Origin: Phosphuga atrata
Lineage: Eukaryota > Arthropoda > Insecta > Coleoptera > Silphidae
Assembly: GCA_944588485.1 (NCBI GenBank)
Contig: OX155907.1
Coordinates: forward strand, 22,358,940-22,422,939
Reading direction: 5' to 3'
Length of the DNA: 64,000 bases
Shown here: in pieces, positions 30,425 through 40,229 of the stretch
How the letters are laid out: each line of letters opens with the position of its first letter
Position numbering within the stretch: the stretch's first letter is position 1
Notes under the pieces: model-generated
Told to the model about the DNA's origin: nothing
The model's database searches: none
The model's input: only the letters and a program-made list of their open reading frames with translations
Made by a program: the position numbers and the translations under genes

Positions 30425-31460
30425 TATTTACAAAACGGTTCCAGATTTTCAAAATTTGGACTTTCTGGTGAAATTTGGGGTTTTGAGATTTCCAAAATTC
30501 TTCCAAATAGTCGCGCAGTGAGGAAAATAATGAGAGTCTACAAATATTAATTTTGTAAACTCTCAACCTCATCTTTATTGATCTGGCGTTGCCTTGTTTT
30601 TCTACATTTTAACAAAACGGTTTCAGATTTTTAAAATTTGGACTTTTTGGAGAAATTTGTGATCCTTCGATTTCCAAATTTCCTTGAAATAATCAAAGAG
30701 TAAAGAAACTAGTGAGAGTCTACAAATGTTAATTTTTTAAAACCTCAACCTCATATTTATTGATCTCAGATTTATTGGCCGTCTTATTTTTCAAAATATT
30801 ATCGGAATGGTTTTAGATTATCAAAATTTGGACTTTTTGGAGAAATTTATGGTTCTTAGATTTCCAAAATTCCTTCAAATAGTTGCACAGTCAGGAAAAT
30901 AGAGTATACAAATGTTGATTTTGTAAAATTTCAACCTCATCTTCATTGATATGTCGTAGCCTTATTTTTCAAAATATTAACAAATTGATTTTAGATTTAA
31001 AAAAATTTGGAAGAATTTCAGAAATTTGTGGCTTTTAGATTTCCAAAATTGCTCCAAATAGTCAAACAGTAAAGAAACTAGTTCAGTGTCTACAAATGTT
31101 GATTTTGTAGAATCTCAACCTCATCTTCATTGATCTGTGGCTGCCTTATTTTTCAAAATATTTACAAACCAGTTTCGGATTTTCAAAATTTTGACATTCT
31201 GGAGAAATTTTTGCTTTTGAGGTCTCCAAAATTCTTGCAAATAGTCGCGCAGTGAGGAAAATAGTGAGAGTCTACAAATGTTAATTTTGTAAAATTTCAA
31301 CCTCATCTTCAACGATTTGGCGCTTCCTTATTTCTTAAAATATTAACAAATTGGTTTCAGATTTTCAAAATTTGGACTTTTTGGAGAAATTTGTGGTTTT
31401 TAAATTTCCAAAATTCCTCCAAATAGTCACACAGTAAAGAAACTAGTGAGAGTCTACGTA
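30425..31460 (+). repeat. ~183-bp tandem repeat, about six copies, inside hAT copy 4
   Basis: Units begin near CGGTTTCAGATTTTCAAAAT at about 30435, 30619, 30800, 30983, 31168 and 31351. They share CCAAATAGTCxCACAGTxA, GAGAGTCTACAAATGTTAAT and CTCAACCTCATCTTCATTGA. A single unit is present in copy X2 (23640-23790) and one before the pogo insertion (28730-28886), so the array expanded within the element. Confidence 0.88.
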
Positions 31461-31760
31461 TGTTAATTGACAATGACATTTTTTTTTTGGAAAAAAGGTG
31501 CGCGTTATAGACCGGTAAATACGGTAATTATTTTAAGTATACATTATTTATCACAAAATTAATTTTGGTTTTGAAAAAAACCATGTGGCGCCATGCGTTC
31601 ACGCATTTAAAGTACCTACTCAACTCAACAGCGCGATAATTTACCAAAAATTAGCATCACCGGATCCGGTATATTGTACCTAATCCGATACACGTTTAGT
31701 GATGCCGGATCCGCCAGATTAGCGGATCCGGTTTTCCGGATTGCAATCCCTAATCGGGGA

Positions 31761-32843
31761 CCGCTAAGTGAAGAAGAAGAGAAAATATCTACTAGTTTCA
31801 ATTTTTTACCAGATTATAAACGATTACCAGCAGGCTGAGTAGGATGGAGCCAAGGGCGGCATATTTTAAGGGCGGCAAATTTGGGGCCAACATTTTTTTT
31901 GTCGTACAGAAATTAAAAAGATTAATTTTTATATAACTTAATGTAAATGTTATTTGATCCACACAAACAATTCAACATGTAATATGTTTCACCACGTATT
32001 GTTAAATTATTTTTTTCTACAATTTGCCTAATAGTGATTGGTCCGAAGCAGGATCGACGGAGCCGAGCTGTTAGTGTCATACGCCGCGTAGTGGCATGGA
32101 GTCTGAGAGAAACAGATATAGAGCGGCGATACAAACGAAAAAGCCGCCGAAAAGAAAAGCCGCCTCTGTTGATTGAGTCATGCAATTTCTTATATGTATT
32201 AATTTTTCTTCCATTGTGTGCTATAGAGGGAAAATTAAAAAGGTCAGCGATCTGAATAACGGAAATTATTGTATGATTTAGGAAGTGTTAGCTGGATTCG
32301 ATTATTTTTTAGCGAGTCATGTTGAATATCTAAGACTAAGATTTTTATAAATTCGACACAACGCTGGCAAAAGTTAATGACTGAAATTGCGAAAGAGAAA
32401 CGCTAAAGAGAGTAAATTTGACAAGTTGGTCAGCTAGAGAGGACGCATGTAGAAGTTGGAGAGTTTCTTGGCACGAAGTTCTTAAAACTTTGGAATCAAA
32501 AGTTGCTAAAAAACATCACGTGATTAATATACGACCCCTTACGTTTTATTTTAGTATAAATAAATCTACAATATAATACTTCATGAATAACCAAAGAAAA
32601 ATTAAATTATTTTCCACTTATGAAGAAAAAAATAAAATAAATAAAAACCGAGTTTCGGTTTTTCGAAAAACCCGGTTTTACGGTTTCGTAAATTTTAACA
32701 GAAAACCCGGTTTTCTGTTAAAATTTACGGGGTTGAGTTTTAACCGGTTTGGATGCCCTAATGTACATTCCCAATTATTCCAGTTGACTTACGGCGTGGG
32801 TGGATGCTCCTGTTCGATGCCAGCTGAGAATATTCCACGTATA
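31761..32843. other. Repeat-derived non-coding stretch
   Basis: 31850-31890 (AAGGGCGGCATATTTTAAGG) and 32125-32180 (AAAAAGCCGCCGAAAAG, AAGCCGCCTCTG) look like opposite ends of a hAT-type element, without verified TSDs. 32650-32760 is rich in AAACCCGGTTTT and ends GGTTTGGATGCCCTA, similar to 3690-3790. Open frames here overlap these repeats and match nothing I recognise. Confidence 0.35.
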
Positions 32844-32851
32844 CTTCCACG

Positions 32852-33186
32852 CAGGGTCGTACCTAGCAAGTGCGGGGCCCACGGCAAAAAATAATTTTCG
32901 GGCCCCTTAGACTATTTTTTTTATAATTTAAAATCTTCAAAATAACATTGGATTTTGAAATTTAATTCTTATGACAAAACAAGAATATTGAACATTATAT
33001 AGTACTGTTTATTTGTTTTGCACAAAAAAAGTAAAATAAACATCTAATCTTTACTTAGTAGTAAAGCAAAAAAATACTGAAAAATAATGTAAAATCTAAA
33101 CCTGCCGGTTCGCATAAGGCTGAGGGGCCCTCAAAGCGCGTTTCCAGGGCCTGTGCCCCGCTCGCCCCGGTCTAAGGACGGCTCTG
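32852..33186. mobile_element. hAT-type MITE (335 bp)
   Basis: CAGGGTCGTACCTAG at the left and CTAAGGACGGCTCTG at the right form an imperfect TIR. The flanks CTTCCACG (32844-32851) and CTTCCAGG (33187-33194) are an 8-bp TSD with one mismatch. GGGGCCC blocks lie at both ends. Non-coding. Confidence 0.75.
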
Positions 33187-33561
33187 CTTCCAGGTATACC
33201 ACGTATACTCATATTCGTTTTTCGATGCTTATGTCGCTTTCCTGTATGATCCGTCCGATTCCGAGAGCATTCGCAGTTTTCATTTCAACAGTTTTTTGTT
33301 TACCGAGGCAGGGTAGTTAACCTTACGCTCAACCTTTATTTTGGTTCGCGGGGGTTATTTTATTTCACCCCATTTATATAAATACACATTTTCATTTGTA
33401 CATAGAAGGTGTTACATTTAAAAACTTGACGCGTTTCTCTAAACTAGTACATGTTTTCTCACCCCTGATTGAGATAATTACTAATTTATTAAATATTATC
33501 AAGAAAAGAAAAAAACTAAAAAATGGACCTATAATGGTTCCTTGTGGAATACAAAGAGATA

Positions 33562-34914
33562 CAGTCGAACTTCCCTAAGACGAATTACCATAGTTCACAA
33601 AAAAATTGGAGTTATAGAAAATTCGAGTTAGAGAAATACATAACTACAAACTGAATAAAATTCACTTTACACAATTTATTCAAAGTAAATATGTACATAT
33701 GTATATATTCATAAACAAAAATTAAAAATACATTATTAATATAATGTTATATAATTATAATTAATTAAAAATAATTATAGATATTATATTATTTTTTGAA
33801 AAAGGCTGTAATTTTTAATTGTTTTCCATTAATATATTCTCTATCTACAAAGTTCTCCAAAGTAGATAATGCGCGGTACACTTCGTCTAGAACAGTTTTC
33901 CCAAAGTGTGGTACTCGTACCCCAAGGGGTACGCGAATGGTTTGCAAGGGGCACAAAATGATTCCAACATTTTGTGTGTGTGCCAAAGTGGATATAAGAA
34001 GGAAAATAACAATATTTAAATTACATCAACAATAGTGCATCAAACATTACTTTTTACAAAGTGTTTGAATCTTATGAATTAGAATCCTATGAAACCTATC
34101 TTATAAATCATGTTTAATTCCCTGGATACGGATCAATAAAACCGTGGTTTATTCACTAGTGAAATTAAATCTTTTTTTCACTAGTGAAATAAAAGTATTC
34201 ATAGCAACGCATCAAAATAACTCACTTATGGGCTCCGTAAACATGTCACTAAATGTTGACTTCACTGATGTTCTTTTTTGATCTCCAATCACAAAACTTA
34301 TTATTGGTACATTTTCTTGTATGAATCTATCTAAAATCTATGTGTACTAGACTCTCTGCAAAATAAAGGGCCTTTTCTCTAATAAGTGGTCCAGGCATTG
34401 GTACATTTTTATCCCGCGCAATTTTAAACCATTCAAAAGTATACCAATAACTTCGTAGGTACACTTTTTCAAACGTTTGCAACATTAGTTGCACCATTTT
34501 TGGCTTTGTTCAGAATTTATTCGCGGTTTCTTATAATTGAAGAAAGTGTAGGTACTTGGAGAAATCCCAAAGTCTTCAGCAATCACTTTTTTATTACGTT
34601 TGTCAACCTCACTATAATGACATCGTCTTGAGTTTTCTTCTCTGACATTCATATTTGCAATTGTAACGGCAGAGGTAAGAAGAAAGAATGAGTTTAAACT
34701 CTAAAATTTCATTAATATATAATTGGAGTTATAGACATTATTTTCTATGTAAAATTTTACCATTGAACATACTTTTACTACGAGTTATGGAAAAATTCGA
34801 GTTAATGAAAATTTGAGTTATGGAAGTTTATTTATATGTAAAATGCTATCTAAACGTATAAATTTTTAAAAAAGTTCGAGTTATAGAAATATTGGAGTTA
34901 TGGAAGTTCGACTG
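33562..34914 (-). mobile_element. pogo/Tigger-type element, copy 2 (1.35 kb)
   Basis: The termini CAGTCGAACTTCC and GGAAGTTCGACTG are a perfect TIR, with TA on each side (33560-33561 and 34915-34916). Subterminal repeats GGAGTTATAGAAAATTCGAG are shared with copy 1. Between 33895 and ~34440 it holds a segment absent from copy 1. That segment starts GTTTTCCCAAAGTGTGGTAC, a sequence common at hAT-type termini. Confidence 0.85.
34532..34652 (-). pseudogene. Second CENP-B-like HTH remnant
   Basis: The minus-strand frame contains SEVDKRNKKVIAEDFGISPS, matching residues 21-43 of the remnant at 29940-30077. A ~24-base deletion removed the LSDKVRLI helix, and the upstream part is out of frame. Confidence 0.75.
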
Positions 34915-34916
34915 TA

Positions 34917-35990
34917 TTTAGATTTTTATAAAGAGACTAAATATGTTTTTTTCTTAAGTTATCCAAAGATAATTATTTATAATTCTCGATGAATAATTGT
35001 TTTGACTCATAGAAATATTTATAAGAATGAGTTCAGCTTTCCGTCTGTAATTATTAATTCTAAATAAAAAAAACTAATTATTTTGCTCTCTTGAAGGAAG
35101 AATAGAGGAAGAAGGAGAGAAAAAAACCTCTAATTGGTAAACGATTCCGCTTTTGTGTTTCGATTAGATTGTTGTTTAACAATTTATTGTGAAAGTTTTT
35201 TTGTGTGAAACAAAGCCCTTATTATGGAATTCGCCAGACAAAACCCACTCGAAGTTATAAAAGATGGTTATCAAACAAAAAAATAATACTAGAAACGAAC
35301 ATCTGCCAGAATTTTTTCTAATAACACATTATTACGTTTTAAGCCCACGTTTTATATTCGTATCGAATTCTGTACCGTTAAGTTTTTGGCCTATTTGCCG
35401 AAAAAATCTCCTCACCAAAAAAAGAATAAGCTAATCCATCATTGTCCAACAAGAAAAATTATTTTTATTTTATAATCAGTGCTGGTGATGAAATAATAAT
35501 AATAATTCAAGTTTTACAATATCAGGTCAGGTATAATGGTCTAACGAAGTGTGTATGCTTGAAGAGTACCGGAATTACACTTTAAAGTCGCGGTTTGTAA
35601 CCTACTCCACTAGGTATTTGCCGTTAGACGCAATCATTTCTTTAAGAAGAAGCGGCAGCAAAAAAATTTCTAAGCGTAACTCGGATGATAATTACAAAGC
35701 TAAAAAAGTTTTGCTTTGAAATGGAAACGGCCGCGACGAAAATATAACGCGTCGCGTTTCCGGTTCAAGGGAAACTACAAACAACGTTTATTTTCGTTGT
35801 TTCCTGTATACATAACCATAACCTATTATTATGTATATTGAGTTAAACTTGAAAGTTTGCTGTCGGTTATTTATCGCGAACTATGTGGGCAGCCGCAATG
35901 TATACACACGTTATTTTCGCCAAACCTAATGCAAATCGCATAAAATTACCAACAGATTTCTATCTTCATTTCGCAATTTATATTATTCAA
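34917..35990. other. Low-repeat stretch, probable intron or intergenic DNA
   Basis: No shared repeat was seen. A 20-codon frame at 35224-35286 (starting MEFARQNPLEVIK) has no recognisable splice context. 35690-35930 is slightly GC-richer. Confidence 0.45.
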
Positions 35991-36225
35991 TTTTAATTCC
36001 TTCAAATTGCTTAACAGATATACTAACTATTATCATCAAACGTTTCCAAACTTGTCTTGATTTAAACTTAATAAAGCCGGAACACAGCCCGAATATATAA
36101 ATATATTCAACATTTCCGCAGCTAATAATCAACAAAAACCATTAAATAATAATATTACAATTAATAATTACCTCAAAAAATTAATACCTCAAAAAATAAC
36201 ATTGTTTTTAAAATCATGTCCTTGC

Positions 36226-36306
36226 GATACCTTAAGTGGTTAGCCATCTGTAGACGCGTTTCGAGATTTATCTCTCATCAGTATAGCTTTGCTTTATGTA
36301 GAATAG
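36226..36306 (-). ncRNA. Hammerhead ribozyme, intact core (unit 1, first)
   Basis: On the minus strand CTGATGA is at 36281-36275, helix II is GAGA/TCTC with a TAAA loop, and GAAA is at 36262-36259. A minimal helix III (AC-GC-GT) precedes GTC at 36255-36253. Helix I pairs CTATA with TACAG (one A-C mismatch), with further pairing possible in AAGC/GGCTA. All core residues are present. Confidence 0.75.
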
Positions 36307-36490
36307 CTATGTGAACCACTGTGTCAAGCTATATAACTCGCTACCGAGAAATGTCAAAAGTACAGCCTTTAAATCTTTTAAAAAATACATAACAAACTTT
36401 CCCACACAAAATGGATTTTATTTTGCCTTTTCATAGATATTATTGACCTATGTAAATTTGTATAATTTGAACGAGAAATAAATTATTTAT
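36306..36490 (+). pseudogene. LINE C-terminal tail fragment, copy a
   Basis: The plus frame has VNHCVKLYNSLPRNVKSTAF then KSFKKYITNFPTQNGFYFAF. The KLYNxLPxxxK...FKxxL pattern is the usual C-terminus of many insect LINEs. The FYSLEEF part is deleted. It is followed by GAGAAATAAATTATTTATTT, a probable LINE 3' end. Confidence 0.6.
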
Positions 36491-36505
36491 TTTATTATAA
36501 GTGGA

Positions 36506-36562
36506 TAGCCATCTGTAGACGCATATCGAGATTTATCTCTCATCAGTACAGCTTTGCTTTAT
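36506..36562 (-). ncRNA. Hammerhead relic (GAAA to GATA)
   Basis: CTGATGA and helix II are intact on the minus strand, but the invariant GAAA reads GATA (complement of 36524-36527). GCGTC and the TACAG/CTGTA helix I pair are intact. Confidence 0.6.
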
Positions 36563-36579
36563 GTAGTATATCTATGTGT

Positions 36580-36785
36580 ACCACTGTGTCCAGCTATATA
36601 CCTCGAGAAATACTACCGAGAAATGTCAAAAGTGCAGCCTTTAAATCTTTTAAAAAATACATAAACTTTCTCACACAAAATGCATTATACTCCATGGAGG
36701 AATTTTATTTTGCATTTTCATAGATATTATTGACCTATGTAAATTTGTATAATTTGAACGAGAAATAAATTATTTATTTTATTAT
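36580..36785 (+). pseudogene. LINE C-terminal tail fragment, copy b
   Basis: This is a tandem copy of the tail at 36306-36490, more damaged (deletion after AAAAAATACATAAACTTTCT), with the same GAGAAATAAATTATTTATTT end. Each tail is preceded by a minus-strand hammerhead, giving a ~295-bp tandem sub-repeat. Confidence 0.6.
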
Positions 36786-36792
36786 AAGTGGA

Positions 36793-36850
36793 TAGCCATC
36801 TGTAGACGCATATCGAGACTTATCTCTTATCAGTACAGCTTTGCTTTTAT
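36793..36850 (-). ncRNA. Hammerhead relic (CTGATAA, GATA)
   Basis: Two core residues are changed (G8 to A, and A to T in GAAA). The remaining architecture is as in the neighbouring copies. Confidence 0.55.
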
Positions 36851-37071
36851 GAACAACAATTTTTAAACCACTTACTTGAAACCCATGTGGCTGAGTATGG
36901 GCTAGATATTTTTAATTTGACATTTTTTGAGATCTCTCTCACAAAATGTCAATTTAAAAATATCTAACCTCTCACAAAATGTCAAATTAAAAATATCTAA
37001 CCCTAATCATCCATTTGAAACCCATCAAGTAAGTTCTGACACTGTTTTAGCTCTTACTTGGTGAAATTTTG

Positions 37072-37268
37072 ACATAATGTAATGTTTGAGAAAAAATACT
37101 TGTACACTTTTCACATATAATTTATTAATGATGACTATAGTTTCGCTATTATGATGTATATATGATCTGAAGATGCTATGACAATAGCGAAACTATAGTC
37201 ATCGTTAATAAATTATATGTGAAAAGTGTACAAGCATTTTTTCTCAAACATTGCATTACATCAAGTAC
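37072..37268. repeat. Foldback with ~85-bp arms containing a hammerhead-like motif
   Basis: The left arm (37072-37157, TAATGTTTGAGAAAAAATAC onward) and right arm (37181-37266) are near-perfect inverse copies. In the loop and right arm lie CTGAAGA (37167-37173), an extra T, GCTAT/ATAGC helix, GAAA (37189-37192) and TATAGTC. This fits CUGANGA...GAAA with a palindromic helix III, but with one extra base after the core. Confidence 0.7.
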
Positions 37269-37354
37269 GTGGTTTACAAATTGTTGTTCATAAAAGCAAA
37301 GCTGCACTGATGAGAGATAAATCTCGAAACGCGTCTACAGATGGCTATCCACTT
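37262..37354 (+). ncRNA. Hammerhead ribozyme, best-preserved copy
   Basis: CTGATGA is at 37307-37313. Helix II GAGA/TCTC (37314-37317/37322-37325) has a TAAA loop. GAAA is at 37326-37329. Minimal helix III is formed by AC and GT around GC (37329-37334), and GTC at 37333-37335 predicts cleavage after 37335. Helix I pairs CTGCA (37302-37306) with TACAG (37336-37340) with one mismatch. Outer GTGG (37270-37273) can pair with CCAC (37349-37352). A two-base-pair helix III is what retroelement-borne type-I hammerheads show. It is inside the family P copy, near its right end. Confidence 0.78.
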
Positions 37355-37799
37355 AACACGTAAACTGCCATGTGTATACAAATGTATACACGCTAGTAGG
37401 GTTTTTTTCCTGTAGGCCGCGTGTATAATTTCGTATACGCGCACAATATCTTCTTTCTGGTCGTGTGTATGCTACCGGAGCTTGCTTATCATAGGTTTTT
37501 TTATGACGGAATGGTTGGTGTGCCGAGGAAGAACACATTGCAACGTAGCCCAAAAAAAATTGAAAAAATGTTATAAATTCATGAATGAAAATCAAAAAAA
37601 ATGTCGTGGCCTGTGGGACCTTTTTAAAATTACCCGCGGCAGTTTAAAGTGTCAAGGTATCGGAAAGACATGATCTTAAAAACAAGGTTTCTAGTTTTTG
37701 TTGAGTGCCACGAAGGTGGACTGAAAGCTACAAAATAATTGACAAATTTCACATGAGATAGATTTGTTTTTGGTAGTCCTAAAAAGACTAATTAGTATT
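37355..37799. other. Interior of family P copy between ribozyme and right TIR
   Basis: It contains short open frames on both strands, repeated in unit 2 at 39703-40023. No family was recognised. They differ by frameshift between the two units, so they are not under protein-level constraint. Confidence 0.45.
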
Positions 37800-37879
37800 A
37801 TAGAGCTCCGGAAAGGTTGAATGTATTTATATATTCAGACCGTGTTCCCACTTTATTAAGTTTATACGATTATCTATAG

Positions 37880-38314
37880 CCGGGATGGGCAACCTACGGC
37901 CCGCGGGCCAACTGCTGCCGGAGAAAGTGCTTAATGCGGCCCGCGAAAATCTGTTTTAAATACTTAAGAATTGGCCCGCAGTAACTTAACCCGCAGTCAG
38001 CAATTTTACAAATCCTCAAAAGTCGTTGAAATACCTCAAATGCTGAAAATCAAACATTTTAACTTTTTCGAATATTTTTAAGAATTTGTAAATTTTTCTC
38101 AAGAATCGATACCAAAATTAAAAGTTACTGCGGGTCAATTCCAATGTATTAAAACAGTTTTTCGTGGGCCGCATTAAGCACTTTCTCGGGCCGCAGTTGG
38201 CCCGCGGGCCGTAGGTTGCTAGACGCAAACACTAATGCGCTCAAACACGTGATGCGCAGGTTTGCATCGTAGGTGCGCGAAGAAAAAAAATATCTGGCCC
38301 GCGTCAGCTAGTAC
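37880..38314. mobile_element. hAT-type MITE, truncated by the duplication junction
   Basis: It starts CCGGGATGGGCAAC after the TSD ATCTATAG (37872-37879). Arms GGCCCGCGGGCCAACTGC (from 37902) and its inverse near 38195-38212 fold back. The 3' terminus present in the intact copy (40857) is missing because unit 2 begins here. Confidence 0.8.
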
Positions 38315-38565
38315 GAACTAATTCCTTCAAATTGCTTAACAAATATACTAACTATTACGACGGTCGCATCAAACGTTTCCAAACTTGTCTTGATTTAAAC
38401 TTAATAAAGCCGGAACACAGCCCGAATATATAAATATATTCAACATTTCCGCAGCTAATAATCAACAAAAACCATTAAATAATAATATTACAATTTATAA
38501 TTACCTCAAAAAATTAATACCTCAAAAAATAACATTGTTTTTAAAATCATGTCCTTGCGATACCT

Positions 38566-38640
38566 TAAGTGGTTAGCCATCTGTAGACGCGTTTCGAGAT
38601 TTATCTCCCATCAGTATAGCTTTGCTTTATGTAGTATAGC
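38566..38640 (-). ncRNA. Hammerhead relic (CTGATGG)
   Basis: Counterpart of the intact copy at 36226-36306. The last base of CTGATGA is G; GAAA, helix II and GCGTC are unchanged. Confidence 0.6.
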
Positions 38641-38835
38641 TATGTGAACCACTGTGTCAAGCTATATAACTCGCTACCGAGAAATGTCAAAAGTACAGCC
38701 TTTAAATCTTTTAAAAAATACATAACAAACTTTCCCACACAAAATGGATTTTACTCCTTGGAGGAATTTTATTTTGCCTTTTCAGAGATATTATTGACCT
38801 ATGTAAATTTGTATAATTTTAACGAGAAATAAATT
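38641..38835 (+). pseudogene. LINE C-terminal tail fragment, copy c (best preserved)
   Basis: The frame reads VNHCVKLYNSLPRNVKSTAF, KSFKKYITNFPTQNGFYSLE, EFYFAF. KLYNSLPxxVK...FKKY...FYSLEEF is the C-terminal signature of many insect LINEs. Only ~60 codons remain, ending in AATAAATTATTTATTTT. Confidence 0.65.
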
Positions 38836-38851
38836 ATTTATTTTCTTATAA

Positions 38852-38910
38852 GTGCATAGCCATCTGTAGACGCATATCGAGATTTATCTCTCATTAGTAC
38901 AGCTTTGCTT
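38852..38910 (-). ncRNA. Hammerhead relic (CTAATGA, GATA)
   Basis: Two invariant core positions are changed; the rest follows the family. Confidence 0.55.
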
Positions 38911-38934
38911 TATGTAGTATATCTATGTGTACCA

Positions 38935-39130
38935 CTGTGCCCAGCTATATAACTCGAGAAATACTACCGAGAAATGTCAAAAGTGCAGCCTCTAAATCTT
39001 TTAAAAAATACATAAACTTTCTCATACGAAATGCATTATACTCCATGGAGGAATTTTATTTTGCCTTTTCATAGATATTATTGACCTATGTAAATGTGTA
39101 TAATTTGAACGAGAAATAAATTATTTATTT
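38935..39130 (+). pseudogene. LINE C-terminal tail fragment, copy d
   Basis: Counterpart of 36580-36785 in unit 2, with the same internal deletion. Confidence 0.6.
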
Positions 39131-39139
39131 TATTATAAG

Positions 39140-39198
39140 TGGATAGCCATCTGTAGACGCATATCGAGACTTATCTCTTATCAGTACAGCTTTGCTTT
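39140..39198 (-). ncRNA. Hammerhead relic (CTGATAA, GATA)
   Basis: Counterpart of 36793-36850, with the same two core changes, so these predate the 2.3-kb duplication. Confidence 0.55.
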
Positions 39199-39411
39199 TA
39201 TGAACAACAATTTTAAACCACTTACTTGAAACCCATGTGGCTGATTATGGACTAGATATTTTTAATTTGACATTTTTTGAGATCTCTTTCACAAAATGTC
39301 AATTTAAAAATATCTAACCTCTCACACAATGTCAAATTAAAAATATCTAACCCTAATCATCCATTTGAAACCCATCAGGTAAGTTCTGACACTGTTTTAG
39401 CTCTTACTTGG

Positions 39412-39608
39412 TGAAATTTTGACATAATGTAATGTTTGAGAAAAAATACTTGTACACTTTTCACATATAATTTATTAATGATGACTACAGTTTCCCTATT
39501 ATGATGTATATATGATCTGAAGATGCTATGATAATAGCGAAACTATAGTCATCGTTAATAAATTATATGTGAAAAGTGTACAAGCATTTTTTCTCAAACA
39601 TTACATTA
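39412..39608. repeat. Foldback with hammerhead-like motif, unit 2
   Basis: As at 37072-37268. The loop of the GCTAT/ATAGC helix is GATA instead of GACA. Confidence 0.7.
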
Positions 39609-39704
39609 CATCAAGTAAGTGGTTTACAAATTGTTGTTCATAAAAGCAAAGCTGCACTGATGATAGATAAATCTCGAAACGCGTCTACAGATGGCTATCC
39701 ACTT
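39609..39704 (+). ncRNA. Hammerhead ribozyme, near-intact (unit 2)
   Basis: CTGATGA is at 39657-39663, GAAA at 39676-39679 and GTC at 39683-39685. Helix II reads TAGA/TCTC, so its core-proximal pair is T-C instead of G-C. This should weaken catalysis. Outer AAGTGG and CCACTT pair perfectly here. Confidence 0.7.
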
Positions 39705-40229
39705 AACACGTAAACTGCCATGTGTATACAAATGTATACACGCTAGTAGGGTTTTTTTCCTGTAGGCCGCGTATATAATTTCGCATACACGCACAATATC
39801 TTCTTTCTGGTCGTGTGTATGCTACCGGAGCTTGCTTATCATAGGTTTTTTTTATGACGGAATGGTTGGTGTGCCGAGGAAGAACACATTGCAACGTAGC
39901 CCAAAAAAATTGAAAAAATGTTATAAATTCATGAATGAAAATCAAAAAAAATGTCGTGGCCTGTGGGACCTTTTTAAAATTACCCGCGGCAGTTTAACGT
40001 GTCTAGGTATCGGAAAGACATGATCTTAAAAACAAGGTTTTTAGTTTTTGTTGAGTGCCACGAAGGTGGACTGAAAGCTACAAAATAATTGACAAATTTC
40101 ACATGAGATAGATTTGTTTTTGGTAGTCCTAAAAAGACTAATTAGTATTATAGAGCTCCGGAAAGGTTGAATGTATTTATATATTCAGACCGTGTTCCCA
40201 CTTTATTAAGTTTATACGATTATCTATAG

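Larger units (their letters stand above)
28329..31752. mobile_element. hAT-type element X, copy 4 (3.4 kb) with perfect TSD
   Basis: TAGGGATTGCAATCCGG starts the element and CCGGATTGCAATCCCTA ends it, a perfect 17-bp TIR. ATCGGGGA flanks both sides (28321-28328 and 31753-31760). The larger size compared with the 585-bp copies comes from a nested pogo element (28889-30424) and from amplification of the internal ~183-bp unit (30425-31460). There is no transposase gene. Perfect TSDs and TIRs suggest a relatively young insertion despite the nested material. Confidence 0.92.
36057..37868. mobile_element. Family P, 1.8-kb copy in unit 1
   Basis: The left TIR is TTTAAACTTAATAAAGCCGG onward (36057-36122) and the right TIR ends CACTTTATTAAGTTTATA (37868). 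The interior, in order, is: minus-strand hammerhead, LINE tail, minus-strand hammerhead relic, LINE tail, minus-strand hammerhead relic, short AT repeat, foldback, plus-strand hammerhead. It ends with the GAGTGCCACGAAGGTGGACT block shared with 19150-19175 and 5221. There is no protein-coding capacity of its own. Confidence 0.65.
35993..38318 (+). repeat. ~2.33-kb tandem duplication, unit 1
   Basis: It starts at CCTTCAAATTGCTTAACA and runs to GCGTCAGCTAGTACGA. Unit 2 (38319-40808) repeats the same order of sub-blocks with high identity. The offset grows from about 2325 to 2350 through small indels. The unit contains family P TIRs, hammerhead motifs, two LINE tails, a foldback and a hAT MITE. 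The junction at ~38314 cuts the hAT MITE of unit 1. Confidence 0.9.

Noticed and set aside
32034..32255. Arg-rich frame (SRAVSVIRRVVAWSLRETDI) as a basic DNA-binding protein
   Set aside because: It overlaps sequence resembling a hAT-type terminus (AAGCCGCC repeats) and has no upstream or downstream coding context.
35224..35286. 20-codon frame MEFARQNPLEVIK as a short first exon
   Set aside because: It ends in a stop without a GT donor in frame and has no supporting context.
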